Positions 25,717 to 35,478 of a stretch of DNA of 64,000 nucleotides are shown piece by piece (within the stretch, counting starts at the first letter, position 1; every line of letters starts with the position of its first letter). The notes below the pieces were generated by a model that saw only the letters and a program-made list of their open reading frames with translations, was not told the origin of the DNA and made no database searches. Made by a program: the position numbers and the translations under genes. Source of the DNA: Rohdeia mirabilis (lineage in GTDB: Bacteria > Planctomycetota > UBA1135 > GCA-002686595). The stretch is taken from the NCBI GenBank assembly GCA_007750655.1, contig CP036290.1, positions 2,666,001 through 2,730,000 on the forward strand. Direction: 5' to 3'.

Positions 25717-26280
25717 ATGAGCTCGAACGCAGGATCGGATCGACCGACGAGCACCTCCTCGACGACGCCCTCGTCCGAGGCGGCTTCGTCCACGGCAGCC
25801 TCTTCCGGCGAGGCCGAACTCCTGGAGGTCGGCCCCGACGCCATGTCGATCGGCTGGCGACGCGTGAAGGCCGGACTCCTGGTCGAACAGGGCCTGGTCG
25901 ACAAGGCGGTGGCGAAGCGCCTGCAGGACGACGTGATCGCCGGCCGCTTCGACGCGGACGCCGCCGCCGACGAGCTGCTGGCGGCGGTGCGCAGCGACGA
26001 CCCCGAACGCGCCGTCCAACGCCGCTGTGCCGATCTGGAACGCGACCTGATCATGGCGCCGCGGATGCGCGGAGCGAGTGGCGCCGCACGCAAGGCGCGC
26101 GAAGCCGGACGGCGGGGCGTGGCCTATCTGGTGGTCCAGGGGGTCGTCGTCATGATCTTCGTCGTGCTCTTCGCGTCGAGCCTCTTGGCGGCGCGCTACG
26201 CCGGCTACGACCTCCACCAGCCGGTCGACACGGTCCTCGGCTGGTTGGGGCTCGAGCCGGGCGCGGCGGCGACCGAATGA
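25717..26280 (+). CDS. Hypothetical single-pass membrane protein
   Basis: A 187-aa protein of no family I recognise. Residues 1-32 are Ser/Thr/Ala-rich low complexity. Residues 40-130 form a charged helical region (LVDKAVAKRLQDDVIAGRF, then ADELLAAVRSDDPERAV). A transmembrane segment spans about 135-158 (VAYLVVQGVVVMIFVVLF), leaving a short C-terminal tail. It probably exposes its helical part to the cytoplasm. It heads a same-strand series: a degenerate GGDEF protein gene begins 92 nt later and an NtrC-type regulator overlaps that. It is divergent from rpoN, so a link to sigma-54 signalling is possible but unproven. Confidence 0.65.
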   Translation: MSSNAGSDRPTSTSSTTPSSEAASSTAASSGEAELLEVGPDAMSIGWRRVKAGLLVEQGLVDKAVAKRLQDDVIAGRFDADAAADELLAAVRSDDPERAVQRRCADLERDLIMAPRMRGASGAARKAREAGRRGVAYLVVQGVVVMIFVVLFASSLLAARYAGYDLHQPVDTVLGWLGLEPGAAATE

Positions 26281-26360
26281 CCCCGCGGTGTCGCCCTCGG
26301 CCCGGAGACCTCGCGCGTCCGGGAGGACGGACCTTTTGGGGTGACGCCTCGGGCGCGGCA

Positions 26361-26366
26361 TACTCT
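26361..26366 (+). promoter_or_regulatory. Candidate -10 element 6 nt before the degenerate GGDEF gene
   Basis: TACTCT followed by G ends 6 nt before the ATG at 26373. With usual -10 to start distances the transcript would begin at the start codon, that is, be leaderless. There is no Shine-Dalgarno before this gene, which fits that reading. Confidence 0.4.
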
Positions 26367-26372
26367 GCCGCG

Positions 26373-26870
26373 ATGAGCGACGCGTTCGCGAGCACCGGCG
26401 ACGGCGGGGTCTTCTCCCTGCCGCAGATTCGCCACCTGTTGCGGGTCGAGTTCGCCCGCGCCCAGAGGTATGGCTACCCGGTCGCTCTCGTCCTGATCGA
26501 CTTCGCCCCGGTGCGCCGGCGCGTGGGTGACACCGTCTTCGACGCCGAGGCCGCGGGGATCATCACGCGCCTGCGGGAACTGGTCCGGACCAGCGACTAC
26601 GTCGGCCGCACGGAGTCCGACCGACTCCTGGTCCTGCTCCCGCACACCGCCTCGGACGGAGCCGTGCGCCTCGCGCGCCGCGCCAGCGACTCGCTGCTCT
26701 CGGACACGCGCCCACCGGCGGACGGCGACGACGCGCCGCTGGCTCCCGCCATCGGCCTGGCGAGCTTCGAGGAGGGCACGATCCTGTTCTTCGACGCGTT
26801 GCTGGAGGCGGCCGAGGAATCGCTCGAACAGGTCGAAGGCAGCGGCACGGGCAGCGTGCGCATTCTGTGA
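26373..26870 (+). CDS. Degenerate GGDEF-domain protein
   Basis: A 165-aa stand-alone domain with the fold pattern of diguanylate cyclases: FARAQRYGYPVALVLIDFAP, LRELVRTSDYVGR and LLVLLPHTASDGAVRLARR. The C-terminal part ends LLEAAEESLEQVEGSGTGSV, which mimics the LLxxADxALYxAKxxGRN end. The signature GGDEF is replaced by ESDRL (81-85), so cyclase activity is not expected. No transmembrane segment or sensor domain is present. The stop overlaps the GTG of the NtrC-type regulator (GTGA), so a regulatory partnership is plausible, for example as a c-di-GMP or GTP sensor or a protein-interaction module. Confidence 0.7.
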   Translation: MSDAFASTGDGGVFSLPQIRHLLRVEFARAQRYGYPVALVLIDFAPVRRRVGDTVFDAEAAGIITRLRELVRTSDYVGRTESDRLLVLLPHTASDGAVRLARRASDSLLSDTRPPADGDDAPLAPAIGLASFEEGTILFFDALLEAAEESLEQVEGSGTGSVRIL

Positions 26871-28252
26871 GCGACTCCGCGCCGCGCACACGGGTCCTCC
26901 TGGCCGAGGACGAGCCGACGATCGCCGAGACCCTCGGCGACGCGCTCGGCGACGCCGGCTACGAGGTCCTCGCCGCCCCCGACTCGGCCGCGGCGCTGGC
27001 CGTGCTCGAGAGCGGTTCGCCGGACGTCGTGGTGACCGACATCCGCATGCCCGGCGCCGGCGGCATGGCGATCCTGGAACGCTCGGTGGCGCTCGATCCC
27101 ACGCGCCCCGTCATCGTCATCACCGGCTACGCCAGTGTCGATCAAGCGGTCGAGGCCATGAGCCGCGGCGCGGCCTGGTACGTGCAGAAGCCTTTCGACA
27201 ACCTGTCACTGGTCGAACTGGTGCGCCGCTTCAGCCGTGCGCGCTGGATCGAGGCCGAGAACCGCGAACTGCGCGATCGCATCGCACGCCTCTCGGACAT
27301 CGAGGGCATCGTCGGTCGGTCGCCCGCGATGAACGACGCCGTCGCGCGCCTGCGAACGGTTGCGCCGACCGATGCGACCGTGCTGATCGAGGGCGAGAGC
27401 GGCACCGGCAAGGAACGCTTCGCGATGGCGCTGCACGCTCTCAGCCCGCGGGTGGACGCGCCCTTCGTCGCGCTGTCGTGCGCCGCGCTGCCCGAGAACC
27501 TGCTCGAGACCGAACTGTTCGGGCACGAGAAGGGCGCCTTCACCGACGCCCACCGCGAGAAGAAGGGTCGCTTCGAGCTGGCCGAGGGCGGCACGCTGTT
27601 CCTCGACGACATCGACGACATGCCCGCGTCCGTGCAGGTCAAACTCCTGCGCGTGCTGCAGGAACGGCGCTACGAGCGCGTCGGCGCCGAGAAGTCCAGA
27701 GCGGCCGACTTCCGCCTGATCGCCGCGACCAAGGAACCCCTGCGCGACCTGGTGCGCGCCGGACGTTTCCGCGACGACCTCTTCTACCGGATCCACGTAG
27801 TGCCGCTGCGACTGCCGCCGCTGCGTGAACGGGACGGCGACGTGCCGCTCCTGTGCCAGGCGTTGATCGAGCGCCACTTCGCGCGGGCCACGCCCGATGC
27901 GCCGCTCCCGTACCTGCGCGAGTCGACGATGACGGCGCTCGAGCGCTATCCGTGGCCCGGCAACGTGCGCGAGCTCGAGAACGCGATCCAAAGGGCGCTG
28001 GCCCTGCGCGGGGACGCGCTCGAACTGGACCGCGAGCACCTGCTTCCGGCCGATCCCAGGTGGCGCGGCGCGAACGAAGTGCCCGAGACGGTGCGCCCGC
28101 TGCGCGAGGTGCTGAAGGAGCGCGAGCGCGAGCACATCGCCTTCGCCCTCGAACAGACCGGTGGCCACCGGACCCAGAGCGCGGCGCTGCTCGGCATCTC
28201 GCGCAAGGTGCTGTGGGAGAAGCTCAAGGAGCACGATCTGGAGGAGTCCTGA
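26867..28252 (+). CDS. NtrC-family sigma-54-dependent response regulator
   Basis: A 461-aa regulator. The receiver (1-120) is intact, with the acidic pair E14-D15, phospho-acceptor Asp58 (VVVTDIRMPG) and Lys108 (VQKPF). The AAA+ domain has Walker A GESGTGKE (176-183), Walker B GGTLFLDDID (241-250) and RFRDDLFYRIHVVPL. The sigma-54 loop reads GAFTDA (223-228), a variant of GAFTGA. The C-terminal HTH is TGGHRTQSAALLGISRKVL. It starts with GTG overlapping the degenerate GGDEF gene. No cognate histidine kinase is in the window. Closeness to the divergent rpoN suggests a role in RpoN-dependent control, with targets unknown. Confidence 0.9.
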   Translation: MSDSAPRTRVLLAEDEPTIAETLGDALGDAGYEVLAAPDSAAALAVLESGSPDVVVTDIRMPGAGGMAILERSVALDPTRPVIVITGYASVDQAVEAMSRGAAWYVQKPFDNLSLVELVRRFSRARWIEAENRELRDRIARLSDIEGIVGRSPAMNDAVARLRTVAPTDATVLIEGESGTGKERFAMALHALSPRVDAPFVALSCAALPENLLETELFGHEKGAFTDAHREKKGRFELAEGGTLFLDDIDDMPASVQVKLLRVLQERRYERVGAEKSRAADFRLIAATKEPLRDLVRAGRFRDDLFYRIHVVPLRLPPLRERDGDVPLLCQALIERHFARATPDAPLPYLRESTMTALERYPWPGNVRELENAIQRALALRGDALELDREHLLPADPRWRGANEVPETVRPLREVLKEREREHIAFALEQTGGHRTQSAALLGISRKVLWEKLKEHDLEES

Positions 28253-28259
28253 GCGCGCC

Positions 28260-29888
28260 ATGACCGAGCGTGCTGACTCACGATCGGGGCGCGGCGGGGC
28301 GCTGCCCGAGATCCGACTCCCCGTCGGGACGCTGGCGATCGGCGACCTGCACGTGGACGTGGAACGACCGGACGTCGTCGAGGGCTTCACCCGTTTCCTC
28401 GCGGCCCAGCACGGTCGACCGTGCTTGATCGTGCTCGGCGACCTGTTCGAGTATTGGATCGGCAAGGGCCAGGCGAACAGCGCCGGCGGCACCCGCTGTC
28501 TCGCGGCCCTGTCGGAACTCGCCGGATCGGGCACGCGCATCCTGGTCGTGCCCGGCAATCGCGACTTCCTGCTGGGAGCGAGCGACGCGCGCCGCGGCGG
28601 CTTCACGCTGCTCGCCGACGGCTTCGTCGGCGTGGCCCAGGACCGAAGCCGCACGCTGGTGCTGCACGGCGACGAGTTGTGCACGCGCGACACGTCCTAC
28701 CAGCGCCTGCGGCGGGTCGTGCGATCCGGTCCGGTGCGCTGGCTCGCGCGCACGCTCCCGACGGCGGCGTCGAGTGCGATCGCCATGCGCCTGCGCGAGG
28801 CTTCGACACGCGCCGTGGCCCGCAAGCCCGAGGCCAGCAAGCGGCCCCAACGGGACGAAGCCCTGCGTCGCAGCAGCGCGGCGAACGCGCGGACGCTGTT
28901 GACCGGACACGTCCACGAGTTCCGCGACGACGATCGCGACGGGCTGCGCTGGCTGTGCGTCGACGCCTTCGGGCACGCGCCGCTCGGCCCGGCGGCGGCC
29001 ACTGCCGAGGAAGCCAGCGCGTCGAGCCGCGACGCGTTCGAACTGCACCTGGGCGGCTGGCGCGTGCGCTCGTCGAGCCGGGCCGGTCGCCCGCCCGGCA
29101 GGACGTCTCGAACGGACGGACCCGTGAATCCCGAGGCTATGCTCGTGCCCGCCATGACTCTCATCGCGATCGACGGGCCCTCCGGAGTGGGCAAGAGCAC
29201 CGCCGCGCGCCTCCTGGCGCGGCGCCTCGACCTGTTCTTCCTGGACACGGGGGCGATGTACCGCGCCGTGGCCCGGGCCGTGCTCGAGCGGGGCGCCGAT
29301 CCCCACGACGAGGCGGCCTGCCTCGAGGTCACGCGCGGCCTCCACCTGGCCTTCGAACCGGACGGGACCCTGCTCGTCGACGGCGAACCCGCCGGACCGG
29401 CGATCCGCACCGAACGCGTGACCCGTCACGTGTCCCCGGTCTCGGCCCACGGCTCGGTGCGCGAACTCGTCGTGGCGCGCCAACGCGAGATCGCGGCCGA
29501 GATGGCGCGCGCCACGGGCGGAGCGGTGGCGGAGGGTCGCGACACGACGACCGTGGTCTTCCCGAACGCCGACCTGAAGGTCTTCCTGACCGCCAGCGCC
29601 ATGGAGCGCGCCCGCCGCCGCGCCGCCGAACTGGGCATCCCTGACGAGGTCGGTCGGATCCTGGACGACATCTGTCGCCGCGACGAGCACGACTCGACCC
29701 GCGCCCACTCGCCGCTGCGCCAGGCGGACGACGCGGTGCGCGTGGAGACCGACGGGTTGACCGCCGAGCAGGTCGTCGAACGCCTCGCCTTCCTGGCCCG
29801 CAGCGGCCCGTTCGACGGAGCCGACGCGGGATCGCCCCGGTCGGGCGGCGGCACCTCCTCCGACGCCGTGCGCGGGCGGGAGCGGTGA
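28260..29888 (+). CDS. Fusion of LpxH-type UDP-2,3-diacylglucosamine diphosphatase and cytidylate kinase
   Basis: One open frame of 542 aa joins two enzymes. Residues 1-270 match LpxH, a calcineurin-like phosphoesterase of lipid A synthesis: GDLH (28-31), VLGDLFEYWIG (58-68), PGNRDF (98-103), HGDELC (136-141) and GHVHEF (216-221). A linker rich in Ser, Arg and Gly follows. From Met299 comes cytidylate kinase (CMP to CDP): P-loop GPSGVGKS (306-313), LDTGAMYRAVA, EGRDTTTVVFPNADLK and LDDICRRDEHDSTR. No stop codon or frame change separates them. The gene sits 7 nt after the NtrC regulator and overlaps plsC, in the widespread cmk-plsC-rpsA order. Both activities look intact; an internal start for Cmk alone is possible. 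Confidence 0.85.
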   Translation: MTERADSRSGRGGALPEIRLPVGTLAIGDLHVDVERPDVVEGFTRFLAAQHGRPCLIVLGDLFEYWIGKGQANSAGGTRCLAALSELAGSGTRILVVPGNRDFLLGASDARRGGFTLLADGFVGVAQDRSRTLVLHGDELCTRDTSYQRLRRVVRSGPVRWLARTLPTAASSAIAMRLREASTRAVARKPEASKRPQRDEALRRSSAANARTLLTGHVHEFRDDDRDGLRWLCVDAFGHAPLGPAAATAEEASASSRDAFELHLGGWRVRSSSRAGRPPGRTSRTDGPVNPEAMLVPAMTLIAIDGPSGVGKSTAARLLARRLDLFFLDTGAMYRAVARAVLERGADPHDEAACLEVTRGLHLAFEPDGTLLVDGEPAGPAIRTERVTRHVSPVSAHGSVRELVVARQREIAAEMARATGGAVAEGRDTTTVVFPNADLKVFLTASAMERARRRAAELGIPDEVGRILDDICRRDEHDSTRAHSPLRQADDAVRVETDGLTAEQVVERLAFLARSGPFDGADAGSPRSGGGTSSDAVRGRER

Positions 29889-30508
29889 TGTTCTGGCGTC
29901 ACGGAGGCGGCTACCGCCTCATGCGCTCGATCATCTGGCTGCTCCTGTGGCCGCTCGAGCGCATGACCGTCGTCGGCCTCGAGAAGATCCCGGCCGAGGG
30001 CGGGGCGCTCGTGGTCGCCAACCACCAGTCGATGCTCGACATCCCCGTGATCGGCACGCGAGTGAAGCGCAGCATTACGTTCGTGGCCCGGGACACCCTG
30101 CGCAAGAATCCGATCCTGCGCTTCGTCCTGCACACGTGCGGCGGCATCACGGTCAAGCGCGGCAGCGCCGATCGGGCGGCCCTGGCGGCCATCATCGCGG
30201 CCCTCGAGGCGGGGGAGTGCGTCGCGATCTTCCCCGAGGGCACGCGCTCGAAGGACGGCGAGGTGAAGGCCTTCCAGCGCGGCGCCCTCGTGGTCGCCAA
30301 GCGCGCCGGCGTCCCGATCATTCCGGTCGGACTGGCCGGGACCGGAGCCGCGTGGCCCGCCGGCCAGGCCCTGCCGGGGCCGGGACGGATCGGCATGGTG
30401 GTGGGGGACGCGATAGCGCCGGACACCCCGGATGCGGCCGAAGTGGCCCGAGCGGCGGTGGCCGAGCTCGTCCTTCGCGCCGACGCCGCCCGCGGCGCGC
30501 GGGGCTGA
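29888..30508 (+). CDS. plsC: 1-acyl-sn-glycerol-3-phosphate acyltransferase
   Basis: A 206-aa LPLAT-family acyltransferase that makes phosphatidic acid from lysophosphatidic acid at the inner membrane. The catalytic HX4D motif is NHQSMLD (near residues 45-51), and the substrate-binding motif is FPEGTRS (near 117-123). An N-terminal hydrophobic stretch (SIIWLLLWPL) should attach it to the membrane. The ATG overlaps the last base of the LpxH-Cmk stop (TGATG). A GTG one codon earlier (29885) is an equal alternative start. Length is normal for the family. It sits between cmk and rpsA, a common genomic order. A GC hairpin follows at 30533-30558. Confidence 0.88.
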   Translation: MFWRHGGGYRLMRSIIWLLLWPLERMTVVGLEKIPAEGGALVVANHQSMLDIPVIGTRVKRSITFVARDTLRKNPILRFVLHTCGGITVKRGSADRAALAAIIAALEAGECVAIFPEGTRSKDGEVKAFQRGALVVAKRAGVPIIPVGLAGTGAAWPAGQALPGPGRIGMVVGDAIAPDTPDAAEVARAAVAELVLRADAARGARG

Positions 30509-30891
30509 CCACCGCTCGAAGGCGGCCCGAGAGCGGTCCGACACAGCGCGCGGACCGCCGCGCCCGGCGTCGCGCGCGACCGAGGGAATTGGCGATTCCA
30601 GGACGGCCCGCCGCGCTTTCTGGCCCCTGCGGGTTCCCGATCGCGGCCACCGGCGTCATGCTGGTCGGCCCGAATCCTCGCCAACGGGCCCCAAAGGCTC
30701 CGAGGAAACGGACTTCCGCTGCCGACCCGACCGGGTCGACCGGAGCCATCCGATCGAAACCCTGGGCCGCGACCGAGTGACGCACCGACGTCCGCTCGCG
30801 ACGCCGCGCCCCACCGACCACCTGCGACGTTGGACCGTCGTTCGTGCCGGTGGGCGACGAACCGCCCCCTGAGAGAACCCCTTCACCTTTC
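30509..30891. other. 383-nt region between plsC and rpsA
   Basis: No supported gene. A hairpin with 8-bp stem arms at 30533-30540 and 30551-30558 may end plsC transcription, although no T-run follows. The rest should hold the rpsA promoter and leader; I see neither a TANNCT element in a convincing position nor an obvious S1 autoregulatory structure by eye. Confidence 0.4.
30533..30558 (+). terminator. Possible terminator hairpin after plsC
   Basis: GCGGTCCG (30533-30540) pairs exactly with CGGACCGC (30551-30558) around a 10-nt loop. It begins 25 nt after the plsC stop. No U-tract follows, so intrinsic termination is uncertain. Confidence 0.35.
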
Positions 30892-32847
<1,956 letters not shown>

Positions 32848-32900
32848 CGACGACCCCTGCCCGAGGGCCCGCTCACGCGGGTTCCTCGGGACGCCCATCG

Positions 32901-32934
32901 CGGGGCGGCGCGCCGGACTCGGCGCGCCGCCCCG
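32901..32934 (+). terminator. Terminator-like hairpin after rpsA
   Basis: A perfect 14-bp stem (32901-32914 with 32921-32934) closes on the 6-nt loop GGACTC. It is almost pure G and C. Only TTCG follows, not a T-run. A weaker hairpin (7-bp stem, 32860-32866 with 32884-32890) lies just upstream. Together they likely end rpsA transcription. Confidence 0.55.
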
Positions 32935-32996
32935 TTCGCATGGGAGAGCGAGGCAACTTCCACCGGCCGGTGTGGTACCCCATGGCGGCGCGTCCC

Positions 32997-34079
32997 ATGG
33001 CACCCCGACGAACACACCCCCTGCCCGAGCGAGCCGACCGACTCGCTCCGAGCCCGCCGCGCCGGCGACGGGCCGGGCGCACCGTGTTCGGTGCGTGGAC
33101 CCTGCTGGTCGCAGCGACGCTGTGCGCCTGCAGCAGCGGCCGAACGACGCGGCCCGCGGGCGACGGCTTCCGCATCGAGAACACGTCGGCCTCGCCGATC
33201 GACCCGAACTTCGAAGCGGCCTTCGAGAGCCTGATGGCAGCCCTCGCGGCGGACGACACCGAGGTGGCTCGGCGGCTCGTCACGAACATCCTGGCGCGCC
33301 AACCGACCGGCGACACCCTGGACCTGGCCCTGCGCTACGCGGCGGTCCTCGACGGACGCGCCGTGATGGAGGCCTGCACCTTCGAACTCGAGGTCGGCAT
33401 CGACCCCGACGACACGACGGCCTCGCAGCTGCGCCTGGTGGTCACGACGGTGCTGCGGGCACCGGCGCGGCTCGAACTGCCGCCGATCTCGATCACGCGC
33501 ACCCTGTCGACGCTCGACCCCGTGGGCGCCGAGCGGACCCGTACCGACACGCTGCTGTGGAAGGGGGGCTCCGACCTGGAACTGCCCGTCGAGGGCGACC
33601 GGCGCGCGTACGTGGTGCACTCGGGCTCGCTGCCGCGCGGAGAACTCCTCGCCGTGCGCGAACGCTGGAGCCTGCAGGCGCGCAGCGGCTGGGTGCACTT
33701 CGAGGACCAACGCCTGCCCGCGCGCGGATTCCAGGTGGAGGCGGCCGAGAAGGAGTGGCTGGCGTCGTTCCTCGATCGCGGCCCGCTCGAACCGGGCGAG
33801 TTGGCCGCCTTCCTCGACGATCCCACGAGCGACGACCTCGGCGATTTCGACTACACCGCGCGCCTGTTGGAACGCACCCTGCGCGTGCCTCTCGACCGTC
33901 GCGACGAACTGCTGACGATCCTCGCCGACCGCGCCGGTGACCTGGACGACCGCCAGCTGGCGCGCCTCTTCCCGGCCCTGCGCTGGCTCGCCACGTCGAG
34001 CGATCGGCGCGGCCTCGAGGAGTGGCGGGCGCTCCTGGCGCGCCGACTGCTCCCGACGAGCGCCGCGAGCGAACGCTGA
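32997..34079 (+). CDS. Hypothetical lipoprotein
   Basis: A 360-aa exported protein of unknown family. A basic stretch (PPRRRRAGR) is followed by a hydrophobic core (VFGAWTLLVAATL) and the lipobox LCAC, so a lipid-anchored form is likely. The mature part begins with Ser/Thr-rich linker, then a mixed alpha/beta domain (AAFESLMAALAADDTEVARR, PPISITRTLSTLDP, PRGELLAVRERWSLQARSGW) and a helical C-terminus. I recognise no catalytic motif. In-frame ATGs at 32940 and 32982 are alternative starts; 32997 gives the most realistic signal peptide length. It lies upstream of tyrS with a 67-nt gap. Confidence 0.65.
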   Translation: MAPRRTHPLPERADRLAPSPPRRRRAGRTVFGAWTLLVAATLCACSSGRTTRPAGDGFRIENTSASPIDPNFEAAFESLMAALAADDTEVARRLVTNILARQPTGDTLDLALRYAAVLDGRAVMEACTFELEVGIDPDDTTASQLRLVVTTVLRAPARLELPPISITRTLSTLDPVGAERTRTDTLLWKGGSDLELPVEGDRRAYVVHSGSLPRGELLAVRERWSLQARSGWVHFEDQRLPARGFQVEAAEKEWLASFLDRGPLEPGELAAFLDDPTSDDLGDFDYTARLLERTLRVPLDRRDELLTILADRAGDLDDRQLARLFPALRWLATSSDRRGLEEWRALLARRLLPTSAASER

Positions 34080-34146
34080 ACACCTTGTGACCTGGGCCGC
34101 CGACGAAGGCCGCCGCCCCCGACCGCCCTCCGCAACCTCCCGGACG

Positions 34147-35373
34147 ATGTCCTCCGAATCCACGACCATCCCCGGCTCCATCGAGCCCGGGCCCCAGCAC
34201 CTGGCGGCCTTCGCTCGCGGTGCCGTCGATCTGATCGACGAGAAACAGCTCGCGAAGGTGCTCGCGAAGGGCCGCCCGCTGCGCGTCAAGTTCGGCATGG
34301 ACCCCAGTTCGCCGGACCTGCACATCGGGCACGCGGTGGTGCTGCTCAAGCTGCGCGACCTGCAGCGTCTCGGACACCAGATCGTCATCATCGTCGGCGA
34401 CGCGACGGCGATGGTGGGGGACCCGTCCGGACGCAACAAGCTGCGTCCCGTCCTGACGCGCGCGCAGGTCGAGGAGAACCTCTTGACCTACGTCGACCAG
34501 GTGGGGCGCGTGCTCGACATGGAGCGCACCGAGGTGCGCCGCAACAGCGAGTGGTTCGATCGCTTCGGCTTCGCGGACCTGTTGGAGCTCAGTGGACGGA
34601 TGACCGTCGCGCGCATGCTCGAGCGCGACACGTTCGAGACACGGATGAAGGCCGGCGAGCCCATCGGCATCCACGAGTTCCTGTACCCGCTCCTGCAGGG
34701 CTGGGACTCGGTCGAGATCCAGGCCGACGTCGAGTTCGGCGGCACGGATCAACTGTTCAACCTGCTGGCCGGCCGTCAGTTCCAAGAGCAGCAGGGCCAG
34801 ATGCCGCAGATCTGCATCACGACGCCGCTGATCAACGGATCGGACGGGCGCAAGATGAGCAAGTCCTACGGCAACGCGATCGGGATCACCGCGACGGCGA
34901 ACGACATGTTCGGCGGCGTCATGAGCTTCCCCGACGACGCGATGCCGATGCTGTTCCAGCACCTGACGCGCCTTCCGGACGACGAGGTGGCGGCCCTGCT
35001 CGCCGGGCATCCGCGCGATGCGAAGCAAGCGCTGGCCCAGGCGGTCACGGCCCAGTTCCACGGCGACGAAGCGGCGGGCGAGGCGCGCGAGGCCTTCGTC
35101 CGTCAGTTCGCGAAGAAGGAGCTGCCCGACGACATTCCCGAGATCCCGTTCCCGGCCTCCGCCGGGGCCGAAGGCCTGCCGCTGACCGTGCTTCTGCGCG
35201 AGCTCGCGCTCGTCACCAGTTCGTCGGAAGCGCGACGCGCCATCGAACAGGGCGGCGTGCGGATCGACGGCGAACCGTGCACCGATCCCCGCGCCGTGAT
35301 CGCTCCGCCGAGCGAGGTCCTGCTCCTGCAGGTCGGCAAGCGCCGCTTCGCGCGCGTGCTGCCGCGCGGTTGA
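34147..35373 (+). CDS. tyrS: Tyrosyl-tRNA synthetase
   Basis: A 408-aa class I aminoacyl-tRNA synthetase. The ATP-binding HIGH motif appears as LHIGHAVVLLKL (about residues 58-69). The tyrosine pocket region reads VEIQADVEFGGTDQLFNLLAGR, and the KMSKS loop is DGRKMSKSYGNAI. A C-terminal S4 RNA-binding domain (SSSEARRAIEQGGVRIDGE, then VLLLQVGKRRFARV) contacts tRNA. The DxxxGGxDQ type and length fit the bacterial TyrS group with the compact anticodon region. The start at 34147 is favoured because the upstream in-frame part is low-quality Arg/Ser-rich sequence. The next gene is convergent (105-nt gap). Confidence 0.95.
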   Translation: MSSESTTIPGSIEPGPQHLAAFARGAVDLIDEKQLAKVLAKGRPLRVKFGMDPSSPDLHIGHAVVLLKLRDLQRLGHQIVIIVGDATAMVGDPSGRNKLRPVLTRAQVEENLLTYVDQVGRVLDMERTEVRRNSEWFDRFGFADLLELSGRMTVARMLERDTFETRMKAGEPIGIHEFLYPLLQGWDSVEIQADVEFGGTDQLFNLLAGRQFQEQQGQMPQICITTPLINGSDGRKMSKSYGNAIGITATANDMFGGVMSFPDDAMPMLFQHLTRLPDDEVAALLAGHPRDAKQALAQAVTAQFHGDEAAGEAREAFVRQFAKKELPDDIPEIPFPASAGAEGLPLTVLLRELALVTSSSEARRAIEQGGVRIDGEPCTDPRAVIAPPSEVLLLQVGKRRFARVLPRG

Positions 35374-35478
35374 TCGGCGGACGGAGAACCGGCCGAGTCG
35401 ACCCGCGGTGCGCCGGCACGCCGTCCAGGTGTCCAGGTGTCCGGGCGGCGGAGGGCGTGCGGTTGCGCGGGCCCGTGC

